A stretch of DNA of 64,000 bases from Eisenbergiella porci (GTDB lineage: Bacteria > Bacillota > Clostridia > Lachnospirales > Lachnospiraceae), in the NCBI RefSeq assembly GCF_009696275.1, contig NZ_VUMI01000007.1, positions 87,933 through 151,932 on the forward strand, given 5' to 3'. A program made the position numbers and the translations under genes. Each line of letters begins with the position of its first letter. The first letter of the stretch is position 1. Under the pieces are notes generated by a model. The model had not been told where the DNA came from. It did no database searches and saw only the letters and a list, made by a program, of their open reading frames with translations. Shown here in pieces: positions 8,503 through 17,340 of this stretch.

Positions 8503-9930
8503 TCATCTCCTTCCTTTTAACGGTTCTTCCCGGCGGTTTCTCTCCGCATTTTTATCCTGATGTTCCTCCCGTGCATCCCGTATCTTCTCTTTGAGGGAGA
8601 GGGAACGCGCCGCGATGTCCCTGCACAGTTTTATTTCCCGGCGCAGGGCCTTGATCTGCGCGGAAAGAGCCTCGATCTCCGCCCGTATTTGTTCCTGCCG
8701 GTCTGGATCGGCAAGCACCGCCTTGGTACGCAGTTTTCGATAGAGGCTTTTTCGCTGCTCTGCGGCGCTGGCAAGCTGGGAGTCCGCCTCAGATTGATAC
8801 GCTGTAAGCTGCTGCATGGTATCGATACGGCGGCGGGAAAGAAGCCGCGCCTCATCGGTCAACTCTTTCGCCCGGATCAAATCTTCCCGGCAAGTATGAG
8901 ATACCCGCCTGGGCGGGCGGTTCTGCTTTTGTGGGAACACTCCTAACAGATAACAGTAGTGAAAGTAAAGGGCGCGAAAACCCGTTACCTTTTTGGCTTG
9001 TTTCCAATCCCCATGAAGTCTGCACCGTTTTGGCTCCGGCCTGAATTCCCGCTGCGGGCGGCTCTGGGCCAGAATCCGTTTGCGGATATTTTCCAGAGAA
9101 TAGTCCTCGCCAAAGTTTCGCATGAGTTTGCGTCCACGGGGGTAATCGAATGGACGAACTGTGATGTCCTTGCCCACCTTGATGTCGTATCCCATCTGCC
9201 GCAAGCGATAAAAAAACTGCCGTTCCGTCATAGATTGGCGGATGGCAGTATCCACATCGGCTTTGATAAGGGAGAGATAGGTGGGGCGGCCCTCCTGTTC
9301 GGCCCGCCATTCCCCGTAGTGCTTAGATTTTCCGCGTTGGGGATGTTCAATGACGGAAAGGCCGTATTCCCGGCACAGACGGTCCGATTCCTTCTGCATA
9401 TCGAAGTAATCCTTTTCGGTGCGGTGATACTTGATCCCGTCCAAGAACGAAACCGTGTTCACTACAAAATGATTGTGCAGGTGGTGGGCTTTATCTAAAT
9501 GGGCGGCAACCAGCACCTGGTATTTTTCGCCCCACAGCGCCTTTGCCAGCTTCAGCCCAATCTCATGGGCCATTTCCGGAATAGCCTCACCGGGCGCAAA
9601 GCTCTGGTAGCCGTGATAGGCTACCGTGCCTTCCTCCTTGCCAAACCGCTTTTTTACAGCCACCATCTCGTCGCGGGCGGTGGTTGGGCTGCAATTCACC
9701 CCGGAAACAAATTGCTGCATAACGGGCAGTTCCTCATCATCCACCGTAACCTTTCCCGTTTTCTTCTGCTGGACGGCATACTCGATCACATCGGAAAGAC
9801 CCTGGACCGATTTGTCATCCATGTCCTGTTTCTCATAAACAGCAGGGTTTTCCGTCTTGTCCGGATTTTCGATATAGATGAGCACCTTGCCCAGTCAGCC
9901 ATTCACCCGCCAGATGGATGTTGTAGCCAT
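8503..9930 (-). pseudogene. MOBP-type relaxase with nonsense codon 12
   Basis: Relaxase of the VirD2/MobA type used by Tn1549-like ICEs to nick oriT. The natural start is ATG at 9930 (MATTSIWRVNG), 4 bp after the MobC stop. Codon 12 is TGA (9895-9897) where the family has Trp. The same frame then runs uninterrupted from GTG 9885 for 460 residues and holds the metal-binding HHLHNHF motif, a long coiled-coil C-terminus and no other lesion. Restart at GTG 9885 could give a protein lacking the first 15 residues. The region near the nucleophile Tyr would then be affected, so activity is doubtful. Confidence 0.85.
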
Positions 9931-9934
9931 AGCT

Positions 9935-10222
9935 TTACTCCATAGACTTTGGCAGGATCACAGCCTTTGTGATGTCCCGGACAAGCTGGTCGAACTTCCG
10001 CATTTCCTCATCGTAGCGGCGTTCATCCATAACGCCCAGCACATGGGCTTTCTGAGCGATCTGGTTGTGGTTGTTTCCCACGCTGTGCAGCTCACGCATA
10101 AAATCAAAGTAATCCGGGGGCGGTGCGTTCTGGGAAACTACGCCGTTTATCAGGTGGCGCAGATACGCTTCATGGGAAAGTCTGCTTTTCTTAGGGGAAT
10201 ACCGAACGCCCGAAAAAACAAT
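9935..10222 (-). pseudogene. MobC-like mobilization protein, 5' end lost
   Basis: Not a standard open frame because no start codon remains. The reading ..KKSRLSHEAYLRHLINGVV to DITKAVILPKSME, stop at 9935, is the C-terminal two thirds of a MobC relaxosome protein, including the conserved VGNNHNQIAQKAH. The expected ATG (overlapping the previous stop as ATGA at 10226) leads into a different frame that ends after 11 codons. A small deletion or frameshift near 10185-10222 removed the N-terminal ribbon-helix part. The relaxase start follows 4 bp downstream. Confidence 0.75.
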
Positions 10223-10414
10223 TCATCGCTCGCCCCGGTCGCGGCTGCGGCCCTTGGGATAAAACTCCACTTCTTTGAAGCTGTCCGCGTCCAGGATATA
10301 TTCACCGTTCTTCCAGCGGTCGGCCACCATCTGGCGGGCCTCCTCGCGGCTTTCCGCCTCCACAGAAACCGTCATTTCCAGCGTCTCTTGAATGGTAACA
10401 TCGTATTCCTTCAT
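10223..10414 (-). CDS. DpnD/PcfM-like small protein
   Basis: Protein of 63 residues starting MKEYDVTIQETLEMTVSVEA, typical of the DpnD/PcfM family found beside relaxosome genes. The start at 10414 follows AGGAGCAAGAACG and overlaps the stop of the primase-like gene (ATGA). An open frame extends further upstream but is only a shadow of that gene. The gene looks intact. Its molecular role is not known. Confidence 0.75.
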   Translation of the reverse strand: MKEYDVTIQETLEMTVSVEAESREEARQMVADRWKNGEYILDADSFKEVEFYPKGRSRDRGER

Positions 10415-11382
10415 CGTTCTTGCTCCTTTCCTTTCGCGCCACGGATGGGAATCCCCAGCCGGTTGCACAGATAGTCGTTCACATCCTTTCCCCTGGGCGA
10501 CGGGCGGTTTTTGACCTCGTACTCCTTGGGGATCACCGTCATGATTGCCTTTGCCGCCAATCGGCCAGCCGTATCGTTGTCCAGATGAAGATAGACCGTT
10601 TTTACATGAGGGTGATCCTCCAAAAATCGGGTAAGCGCCACCGGCAGCTTGCTTTCCTCCATCTTTTTCTTCGGCTGGTACACCCCGGCCAAAGACAGCA
10701 GATTGTTCCGCCTCCAATCAATCCCGTCCAGCTCGCAGAGGGTGGCGTATGACATGACATCAATGGCGCACTCACACAGATGAACTGCCGGGTTCTCCAT
10801 GCAGGCGGGCAGGGCAAAGGAATAGTGCTTGTCGCTGCCGCTTAAATCTCCATGGAACCGTGCTTCACCAATCTCGCACAGACAGCCGAACCGCGCTTTT
10901 CCGGTTTTATCAAAGCCGATAAATACCACATTTCCATGGCCCTTGTTCCGGCTCTCATAAATTCGCCCGGTCTGAACGCAGAAGTCAAGCACTTCCATGG
11001 AAATTCCACGGCCTTTGAGATAATCCAGCATGGCCCGGTTATCGGGGGCAGCCTGTGGCAACAGCAGGTGTCTCGGCGTTTCTTCTCTGGAAATAAACGC
11101 ATGGGAAGTCGGAGCAATAGCGGCTCCATTTGTAACGGCCTCCATAGCTTCCAAAAAAGAGCACCCCTTGACCTTGATGAGATAGTCCAGCGCGCTGTAA
11201 CCTCCGATCCCACGGGAAAACCAGCACCATTTCCCGTTGGAAATGCGCAGGCTGTCATGTTCTCTGGTACAGTAGATATTCCCTGAAACATGAACCAGTT
11301 CCTGCGGCTCGCAGGTTTGCGGATAGGTGAACAAGTCCACCTGCCGCGCCCGTTCGATGGTTTCTGAGTCGTAAAATGACAT
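10411..11382 (-). CDS. DUF3991/Toprim primase-like protein
   Basis: Protein of 323 residues. The N-terminal half (about 1-130) is the DUF3991-like zinc/primase-associated region; the C-terminal half has Toprim features (CECAIDVMS, VYLHLDNDTAGR with the DxD-like pair). Such proteins accompany relaxases of Tn1549-like ICEs and probably help synthesise the complementary strand after transfer. The open frame is complete. Its start codon lies immediately after a long hairpin whose 3' arm contains the only Shine-Dalgarno-like sequence (see 11390-11457), so expression is likely controlled by that structure. Confidence 0.8.
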   Translation of the reverse strand: MSFYDSETIERARQVDLFTYPQTCEPQELVHVSGNIYCTREHDSLRISNGKWCWFSRGIGGYSALDYLIKVKGCSFLEAMEAVTNGAAIAPTSHAFISREETPRHLLLPQAAPDNRAMLDYLKGRGISMEVLDFCVQTGRIYESRNKGHGNVVFIGFDKTGKARFGCLCEIGEARFHGDLSGSDKHYSFALPACMENPAVHLCECAIDVMSYATLCELDGIDWRRNNLLSLAGVYQPKKKMEESKLPVALTRFLEDHPHVKTVYLHLDNDTAGRLAAKAIMTVIPKEYEVKNRPSPRGKDVNDYLCNRLGIPIRGAKGKEQER

Positions 11383-11389
11383 AAAAAAT

Positions 11390-11457
11390 ACAGCCCCCTT
11401 TCCATAGCCATAAATTTGCTGCCCGCGTGGGGTAGCTGACTATGTAAAGGGGGCTGT
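11390..11457 (-). promoter_or_regulatory. 18-bp-arm hairpin sequestering the primase ribosome binding site
   Basis: Positions 11390-11407 and 11440-11457 form an inverted repeat with 17 of 18 matches and a 32-nt loop. On the minus strand the 3' arm AAAGGGGGCTGT is followed by ATTTTTT and then the ATG at 11382. The structure therefore looks both like a terminator or attenuator (stem plus U-run) and like a translational lock, because the only purine-rich ribosome binding site is inside the stem. Confidence 0.7.
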
Positions 11458-11471
11458 CCTTTTCAGGTAGG

Positions 11472-11510
11472 AAAAAAGCCGAGGGGCTCTGAAAAGAAAA
11501 CCTCTCGGCT
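11472..11510 (-). terminator. Rho-independent terminator after the Pycsar operon
   Basis: On the minus strand AGCCGAGAGG pairs with CCCCTCGGCT (one G-T pair) and is followed by six T. It lies 17 bp past the stop of the membrane effector gene at 11528 and separates the cargo from the primase gene. Confidence 0.85.
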
Positions 11511-11527
11511 ATTTAAAATTTTCTTTT

Positions 11528-12082
11528 TTATGTAATGATTAGTCCGATAACAAACAGCGTCACAAAGAGTAATGAGCCTATTGAAGTAAGAAGTAGTCCA
11601 CGCTTGTAATATTTGAATTTCTTATCACAAATTATTGAGCAGATATATATCTGAGAGATTAAATCATCGTTTAACTGCTCTATTTCACATTTCTCTAAGT
11701 GCTTCTTATACGACAATAAGGTGTTATATTTTGCTATTGAAGAAAAGAAAATAAGTGAGTCGGATTTAATACCCCTATCAGAAAACTCATTGAGATTTAT
11801 TCTTGCGAATAACACATTAATCCAACATACACAACCAGCAAATATAAGACATATTACAAAAACAGAAAAAATCAGATAAACAACAGACCAAAAGCTAACA
11901 TTGTTTATCATATAACGAAATATGCTTACAAATTTGGACGCATAATCAGTAGCGAGAAGAATACCGACTATAACGCCAAATCCAGCCAATATAATTGATG
12001 TCTTAGAATCACAATTTTCTATCCACGCCGTATTTCTATCGAGAATACCTGTAAGTTCTTCTTGTGTTCTTTTACTCTCCAT
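11528..12082 (-). CDS. pycTM: Pycsar membrane effector (PycTM-like)
   Basis: Membrane protein of about 184 residues. The start is taken at ATG 12082 because GAGGTG stands 8 nt upstream; a GTG at 12091 lies on top of that site. Two hydrophobic segments (TSIILAGFGVIVGILLA and SVVYLIFSVFVICLIFAG), a central cytoplasmic helix region and one C-terminal segment (SIGSLLFVTLFVIGLIIT) give the arrangement known for PycTM effectors. These are thought to damage the inner membrane when bound by cCMP or cUMP. The gene follows the cyclase with overlapping ends and is closed by a terminator. Assignment depends on the neighbour and topology; sequence similarity was not tested. Confidence 0.75.
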   Translation of the reverse strand: MESKRTQEELTGILDRNTAWIENCDSKTSIILAGFGVIVGILLATDYASKFVSIFRYMINNVSFWSVVYLIFSVFVICLIFAGCVCWINVLFARINLNEFSDRGIKSDSLIFFSSIAKYNTLLSYKKHLEKCEIEQLNDDLISQIYICSIICDKKFKYYKRGLLLTSIGSLLFVTLFVIGLIIT

Positions 12083-12092
12083 AATATTCACC

Positions 12093-13511
12093 TCAATAAC
12101 TCATAGATTTCAATTTATCTAAACATTCTCGATAATCTTTTTTCTCGTAAACTCGTTTTTCAAGAATTTCTTTTATCGCTATCCAATGCCCAGATTCCCT
12201 TACTACATTTTCAAACACCCGTAAATTCAACCAACTTGAATATTTAGCTTGGATACATAAGATGTTGTACGCTTCTTCATACATAGTAAAACACATATAT
12301 ATGTCAACGAGATAGCAGTCTAAATCTATTTCAACTTGAAGTTTTGATTTACCAATTTTTGCTCCTAATTCATACATCTTTTGAATCAGTTCAAGCCAAT
12401 AATCCTTTCCATATAGCTTAATCAGATTATCCTTGCAGAATGTCTGTGAAAAAATACTCATATGTAAAGAATATTCTTTCTCTTTATTCTCTTGCTCTTT
12501 ACGATCAACATCTGCCTGCATGGAGTTTAATCTACTTTGCCATTGCTGCAATCTAATATTTTCCTTACGAGAATCATTATCACGGGCGATCACTTGATTT
12601 TCCCGTTGCTTGATTTTCTCTAACGCAACTGATAGTTCTGCGGATTTTTTACTGATCTCATCAACGAGCAACAGAGTTTTTTCCTGTGTTTCAGCAAAAA
12701 TTTCTTGTATAAATGAAGTTTCAGAATCATTCTCTTTATCTGCCTTAACTGCTTCTGTTGTGATTTCTTCCGGTAGTGACAGATAATATTCGCTGACCGT
12801 ATATCCTTCAAAAATTTTACTGCCCTTTGTTCGGCTTGTTTTAGTCCATACTTCTGAGTCCTCAATTTCTGAATATGTGTTTTCATCAATAAATATTTCA
12901 CAAGGGTGTGCCAGACCACAATAGCGGTTAGCGTAATTTGTTGTTGACCCAACCCAAACTATACCTGTTTCATTTTCGGCCGTTTCGTCACTTTCTTTTC
13001 CGCGCATTCCGACCTTTGTAACCATAATTGTGCCAGTACAAATACCGATACCGCAGCCAATGCAAATATCCATTGATTTTTTCAAAGCAGGATTTAAGCA
13101 ATAATCAATCAAAGTATGTATGTATCTTGCTGCCTTTGTGGCTTTATAAGACGAAGAAATAATCTGATCATCCACATTACTATCCTGAAAGATTCCCATA
13201 ATTCCGTCACCGGCAAACTGTCGTGTATATCCGCCCGAATACCGAATCGCTTGAATAACGATACGAATAAATGAGCGATAAACTTTCACCATTTTTTTAG
13301 ATTTCAATTCATCTGTCAAATCGGTGGATTTTCTCATATCTACAAATAGAACAGAAAGTTTTCCCTTAAACACTTTATTTGAATCAGATATATCGTTAAG
13401 CGGGGGCAATATGTCTGTAATTTCTATTTCTTCAACAGGCTGTCCTAAAATATTATTGACAGCGTTACTCGCTGTTTCAAATTCCGATGCTGGAATAAAT
13501 GATTCGCTCAT
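12093..13511 (-). CDS. pycC: Pycsar nucleotidyl cyclase (PycC-like) with long C-terminal extension
   Basis: Class III-type cyclase of 472 residues. The start is placed at 13511 because AAGGAGG is 8 nt away; an ATG 6 bp earlier is too close. The catalytic domain (about 50-245) shows the metal Asp in LFVDMRKSTDL, the second Asp in QFAGDGIMGIF, and IVWVGSTTNYANRY near its end. Pycsar cyclases make cCMP or cUMP on phage infection. About residues 260-365 form a charged coiled coil (EKIKQRENQVIARDNDSRKE..). The remaining 110 residues are helical, resembling tetratricopeptide-type repeats (DCYLVDIYMCFTMYEEAYNIL). This extension is longer than in the minimal PycC proteins I know and may sense infection or drive oligomerisation. 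Confidence 0.8.
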   Translation of the reverse strand: MSESFIPASEFETASNAVNNILGQPVEEIEITDILPPLNDISDSNKVFKGKLSVLFVDMRKSTDLTDELKSKKMVKVYRSFIRIVIQAIRYSGGYTRQFAGDGIMGIFQDSNVDDQIISSSYKATKAARYIHTLIDYCLNPALKKSMDICIGCGIGICTGTIMVTKVGMRGKESDETAENETGIVWVGSTTNYANRYCGLAHPCEIFIDENTYSEIEDSEVWTKTSRTKGSKIFEGYTVSEYYLSLPEEITTEAVKADKENDSETSFIQEIFAETQEKTLLLVDEISKKSAELSVALEKIKQRENQVIARDNDSRKENIRLQQWQSRLNSMQADVDRKEQENKEKEYSLHMSIFSQTFCKDNLIKLYGKDYWLELIQKMYELGAKIGKSKLQVEIDLDCYLVDIYMCFTMYEEAYNILCIQAKYSSWLNLRVFENVVRESGHWIAIKEILEKRVYEKKDYRECLDKLKSMSY

Positions 13512-13525
13512 AAACATAGCCTCCT

Positions 13526-14582
13526 TTAACTTCTGAAATCCTTTAACATTTGTTGCAAAAGTTGAGATTGTAAGTAGTCTTTTTTGAATGCGTCCATATT
13601 ATAATCCTCTAAATCAGGAAAATGGGGCAGTCGATCGCTGAATACGTCAACATTGTATATGACAAAATCATTGAATTTCATCCTTTCAAATTCAGATTCA
13701 AAAACAAGTACACATTCAAAAAATCTTTGTAGTGCAATTCGTTCCTCGTCCATACCATCAGTAATATAAAACAGATGAACTATATATTCGATTGAATCTT
13801 TAACAAAATATTATATGAAATATCCCAATTATGATAGCTCTCTTTGTATAAAGAAATTCCATCGGTCCGGTAAAGTTTGATGATGATAAATATTTATGTC
13901 GTACCACCGAGGATAAGAATCATATTGATTGAACAAATAAAATTCGTAACCATTTCGATATTCTTCTGCAGAAATATCTTCTATTGTAAATTCAGGAGCA
14001 TATTTATAAAACTTTTTACCGTCATCAGAATCCACCCAATCACAAGGAGTTTGTAAAAACAACAATGCACGGTCAAAAGCGGCTGCGTCAATGCCAAATC
14101 GTTTTTTCCAAAGTCTTTCGACTATATTTATATCGGCTGACGAGTTTTTAGGAGTGTTGGTATCCATTATCCGAGCATAAATATTGTTGGCAAATACACC
14201 TTGATATTGTTCTGTTAAATAATAAGGAGTGTTACGATCATTCTTAATAACAATAACATCTATTTCACTTTTCCTAAAAGAAAGCGGCTGCACATATACC
14301 GTTGGACGAATACCTCCAGCAAATTTTTTCTCTCTCAAAAATGCAACGATGTCCTGCGTTTTTCTTCTGTTGGGGTCGTTTGTAACATCGCAAATAGAAT
14401 AATCGGTTTCTTCATCAATACCAATGACAATAAGCCCATCATGATTAGAAAGATTGTTTGCCATACATATAATATCGTGTAATAAGTCGGGTTTATTTTT
14501 ATATCACTCTTTTTTTGAAATCCCAGTATTCGCCCTCTTGTTTCAATCCTACTAAATGCATAATTTCTTTAATTGAAATCAT
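13526..14582 (-). pseudogene. AlbA_2/Schlafen-type (AAA_4) ATP-binding protein, multiply broken
   Basis: The gene starts at ATG 14582 (MISIKEIMHLVGLKQEGEYWDFKK), matching the Schlafen-like AAA_4 start. A run of seven A near 14511 shifts the frame, and in the restored frame a TGA stands where relatives have Trp (KE-W-YKNKP). From there DLLHDIICMANNLSNHDGLIVIGIDE and the following domain read cleanly to 13829. The same frame continues past two TAA codons into 75 further codons ending at 13526, which may be its C-terminus. At least three lesions make it a dead gene. Such proteins are frequent in defence islands, and it lies directly upstream of the Pycsar pair. Confidence 0.7.
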
Positions 14583-14621
14583 ATTCACAGTATTCACCTA
14601 AATTCAAAATCTTGTTTGCCT

Positions 14622-15668
14622 CTATGCTTTAATATACCGCGTATTCCGCCCCTGTCCGATCCGCTTAATGCTGCCGTTTCTCACCATAGCTCCCAACACA
14701 GCTTCTACTGTGGTTGGGCTGACATCGGGAAGTATCTGGCAAATATCGCCTTTGGAAATTGGAGTAAGGCTATTCAATACAGTGGCTTCCACGCGGGCTT
14801 TCTTTGTGATTTTCTTTCCGTGGACAACAGCAAAGCGTTTATCAAGTTCCTTATAGCACATATAAAGCGTAGAAAGGAAATTCTCTATAAATGGGAAATA
14901 GCTGTTTTCGTTTTCGGCCCAGCCTTCGGAAGATTGCCGTAAGGCCTCATAGTAGTAGGCTTTATAGTTGTTGATCTGTTCCTCAAAAGAAACATACTTT
15001 CCTGCATCATATCCATTTTTATAAAGTAAAAGCAGGGAAAGCAGCCGCGACATTCTCCCATTTCCATCTCGAAACGGATGGATACAAAGAAAATCCAGGA
15101 TCACACAGGGGATAAGCAGAAGCTGGTTGATATTGGCGTTGCCTCTGGCCGCCATATAGGCTAATTCCAGTTGTTCCATCGCCTGGTGTATTTCTGCTGC
15201 AGGTGTTGGCCGGAAACGAACCCGTTGTTGACCATGGGCGTCTACTTCCAGAATCACATTGTCATCGGTTTTATACTGGCCGCCATATTCATATCCCGCA
15301 ATGGACATCATCATCTCGTGTAGCCTAAGAATATCACTCTGACGGAAGTCAATGTGCTCATAACTCAAATGGATCGTATTCAGCGCATCCCTATACCCGG
15401 CAATCTCCGCCTCATTGTGGTTTAAGGGGGCGCTGTTTTGGTTGACGATGGCATGGATACGCTCATCACTGGTTACGATACCTTCTATGGCATTCGAGCT
15501 TTTAACTGATTGTACCTTAGCAATGGATTCCAGTTCAGTAAAAATCTGTGCGTATTCATCCTTGCGAACTCCCGCCATTGTTTTTAACGAAGCAATACTG
15601 GAAGTTAGGTTGACCAGATTCGCCGGGAGTAATCCGTTGTTCAAAAAAGAATAATCAAATCTTTTCAT
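14622..15668 (-). CDS. Fic-domain protein (putative AMP-transferase)
   Basis: Protein of 348 residues. The Fic core motif HPFRDGNGRMSR lies near residue 200, after an N-terminal Fic_N region (SNAIEGIVTSDERI, which includes an inhibitory-helix-like SxxxEG). The C-terminus (GDICQILPDVSPTTVEAVLGAM..) is a winged helix. Fic enzymes transfer AMP or related groups to target proteins; the N-terminal helix normally keeps them off. The start at 15668 follows GGAGGATGTGCC. The upstream region holds two palindromes with a shared TATATGCAGATA half-site, so the winged helix may autoregulate. The gene appears complete. Confidence 0.85.
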   Translation of the reverse strand: MKRFDYSFLNNGLLPANLVNLTSSIASLKTMAGVRKDEYAQIFTELESIAKVQSVKSSNAIEGIVTSDERIHAIVNQNSAPLNHNEAEIAGYRDALNTIHLSYEHIDFRQSDILRLHEMMMSIAGYEYGGQYKTDDNVILEVDAHGQQRVRFRPTPAAEIHQAMEQLELAYMAARGNANINQLLLIPCVILDFLCIHPFRDGNGRMSRLLSLLLLYKNGYDAGKYVSFEEQINNYKAYYYEALRQSSEGWAENENSYFPFIENFLSTLYMCYKELDKRFAVVHGKKITKKARVEATVLNSLTPISKGDICQILPDVSPTTVEAVLGAMVRNGSIKRIGQGRNTRYIKA

Positions 15669-15685
15669 GGCACATCCTCCATTCA

Positions 15686-15775
15686 TATCTGCATATAATA
15701 TTACCATTTTATATGCAGATAATCAATCCCATGGGCAGTTTTTCTGCATATTTTTCTTTGTAATATATGCAGATA
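15686..15775. promoter_or_regulatory. Two tandem operator-like palindromes upstream of fic
   Basis: A perfect 13-bp inverted repeat (TATCTGCATATAA at 15686-15698, TTATATGCAGATA at 15709-15721, 10-bp spacer) overlaps the ribosome binding site side of the fic leader. A second pair of the same half-sites, TCTGCATAT (15743-15751) and TATATGCAGATA (15764-15775), lies about 45 bp further upstream. Four copies of one half-site at regular spacing point to a dimeric repressor. Confidence 0.75.
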
Positions 15776-15818
15776 CTATGTAAAAACGGTGCAGATTGCT
15801 CTACACCGTCTTGATCCA

Positions 15819-16151
15819 TTATTCTGTTTTGAAAGCGCCGATCTTTTTCAGATAGGCAAACGCGTCTGCCTGCCCCCGGAAGTAGATGTGCTCCCGTTCC
15901 ATATTGTCGGCCTGCATATACAGCCGGATGAATTTTTTCAAAATCTCATGTTCCTCGGCTGAACAATGAAATTCTCCATCGCTTTCCTGCAGACCGTCTA
16001 TAAAAGGATATTAGTGAAGCAGCTCCTTCATCTGCCTTTTCAGGGCGGCATATTCCGGGTTGGCATCGGATAGATCCATCACAATATCGCTGTCAATTTC
16101 GGAAAACTGTTCAGATATACGCTCTGGAAGCAAACAGTAGTTATCGTCCAT
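15819..16151 (-). pseudogene. Small conserved ICE protein with in-frame ochre stop
   Basis: Reads 110 residues from ATG 16151 (MDDNYCLLPERISEQFSEID..; ribosome binding site GAGGAG) to 15819 (..YLKKIGAFKTE), interrupted only by TAA at codon 47 (16011-16013). CAA to TAA would explain it. Proteins of this type (DUF6664-like, from memory) occur among accessory genes of Tn1549/CTn elements. No function is known. Confidence 0.65.
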
Positions 16152-16220
16152 TCATCATCACTCCTCACTGCGATTTTTATTATACTATACCTGTCCCGCA
16201 GTGCAATGACAAATGTGCAA

Positions 16221-16555
16221 TTACCGTTCCTTCTGTGCTTTGGACCTTTGCCTGGTTTCAGCCGTTTTGGCCTGCTCCTGGACGGTATCCCAGATGTTTT
16301 CCATATAGGATGTTTCTTTATTCTCCCAGCGGGTAAAGGTCTGTTTCAAAGGATGGGGAGATTTTAAGAGCGCCATGGCCTGTTTATCCTCCAGATCGTG
16401 ATATTCCAAAGACAGCAGAATGTCCTCCCGCACCGTATATTCATAGGCATGGTTCAAAATCTCTGCAAGCGGCTGGGTGAGCAGCCAGTCCCGGAACTGT
16501 TCCTGTTCGCAAACATTTTTTCATAGAGCTTGGTATTCAGTTCTTCGTTGGTCAT
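16221..16555 (-). pseudogene. DUF3848-like ICE protein, one-base frameshift
   Basis: ATG at 16555 gives MTNEELNTKLYEKMFA and then loses frame. The correct continuation (EQFRDWLLTQPLAEILNHAYEYTVREDILLSLEYHD.. to the stop at 16221) is in the next frame. One missing G in GCG(G)AACAG near 16507 accounts for it. The domain is a DUF3848-type protein carried by clostridial ICEs. It marks the last recognisable ICE gene; immediately upstream the sequence changes to an unrelated sensor gene. Confidence 0.7.
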
Positions 16556-16558
16556 TGT

Positions 16559-17317
16559 ATCTTCCTTTCCCTCAAGCACCTGCTCTTTCAGCTGCGCATA
16601 GCCGATGTCCGAAAACAGTTCTGTCTTTTCATATCCTGTTTGGGATGTGGAAATCTCAATCGTCCCGTCATCATCCACAAGAAATGCCTTTATGTGATAC
16701 CGTTCTTCGTAGTCCCTGAAAATGGACTGGATGTAATTGACGCGGAAGCCCACACCTACCACACCCATAACTTTTCCCTGTTCATCCCTGATTTTACAGT
16801 TGATAAAGACTGTGATGTCATTATCCGCCGTGGCGACCTCATCATTGTCTATATTAAGGTAATACTCCTGATTTGAATCCAGCCGGCTGAAATACTATTC
16901 ATTTTCCGGATTGTCCGGGAAAAGGACCCTGTCAACACCATTAAAATTATAATACCGGTTTGTTTCGGCTGATACCAGAAAGGCAGAGTCATAGCCGTAT
17001 TTATCTTTATATGTACGAAGATAGTTCTGCAGGGTTGCAATATACTCCTTCTCGTCCTTCCGCTCGGCTTCTTCCGACAAAAACTGTTTCAGAAGGCTGT
17101 CATTTGCCATGGTAAGCGAAATACTGACAGGCTTTGTAAAAATGGATTCAATCTTATGATAAATTCCCTCGGCAGTCAGATTGGATACATTTTCCGTTTC
17201 CTGCTTAAATAACCCCTGATTGGAGTGATAGCTAATCAGCGAGGCGACTGCAAAGCCCAGAATAATTACGGTGCATACAAGCAAATTGGTTTTTACCAGC
17301 GCAATTTTTTCACTGTT
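16559..17317 (-). pseudogene. dCache sensor protein remnant (likely diguanylate cyclase), truncated and nonsense-mutated
   Basis: An N-terminal membrane helix (NLLVCTVIILGFAVASLISY) and most of a dCache extracellular sensor domain (SIFTKPVSISLTMANDSLLKQFL.. and MGVVGVGFRVNYIQSIF) are readable in one frame. A TAG at 16895-16897 breaks NPENE-YFSRL, where Trp is expected. The protein then runs into DUF3848 at LEGKEDT|MTNEE, so the output domain (GGDEF or similar in relatives) is deleted. No convincing start codon is visible. The ICE remnant and this gene were joined by a deletion or insertion. Confidence 0.7.
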
Positions 17318-17340
17318 TCTTTCACCTTCCCGTACTCTTT

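Noticed and set aside
4097..14582. Alternative genetic code (TGA or TAG read as sense)
   Set aside because: Real lesions include TAA, TAG and TGA as well as frameshifts, while TGG is used normally in intact genes. Pseudogenes fit better.
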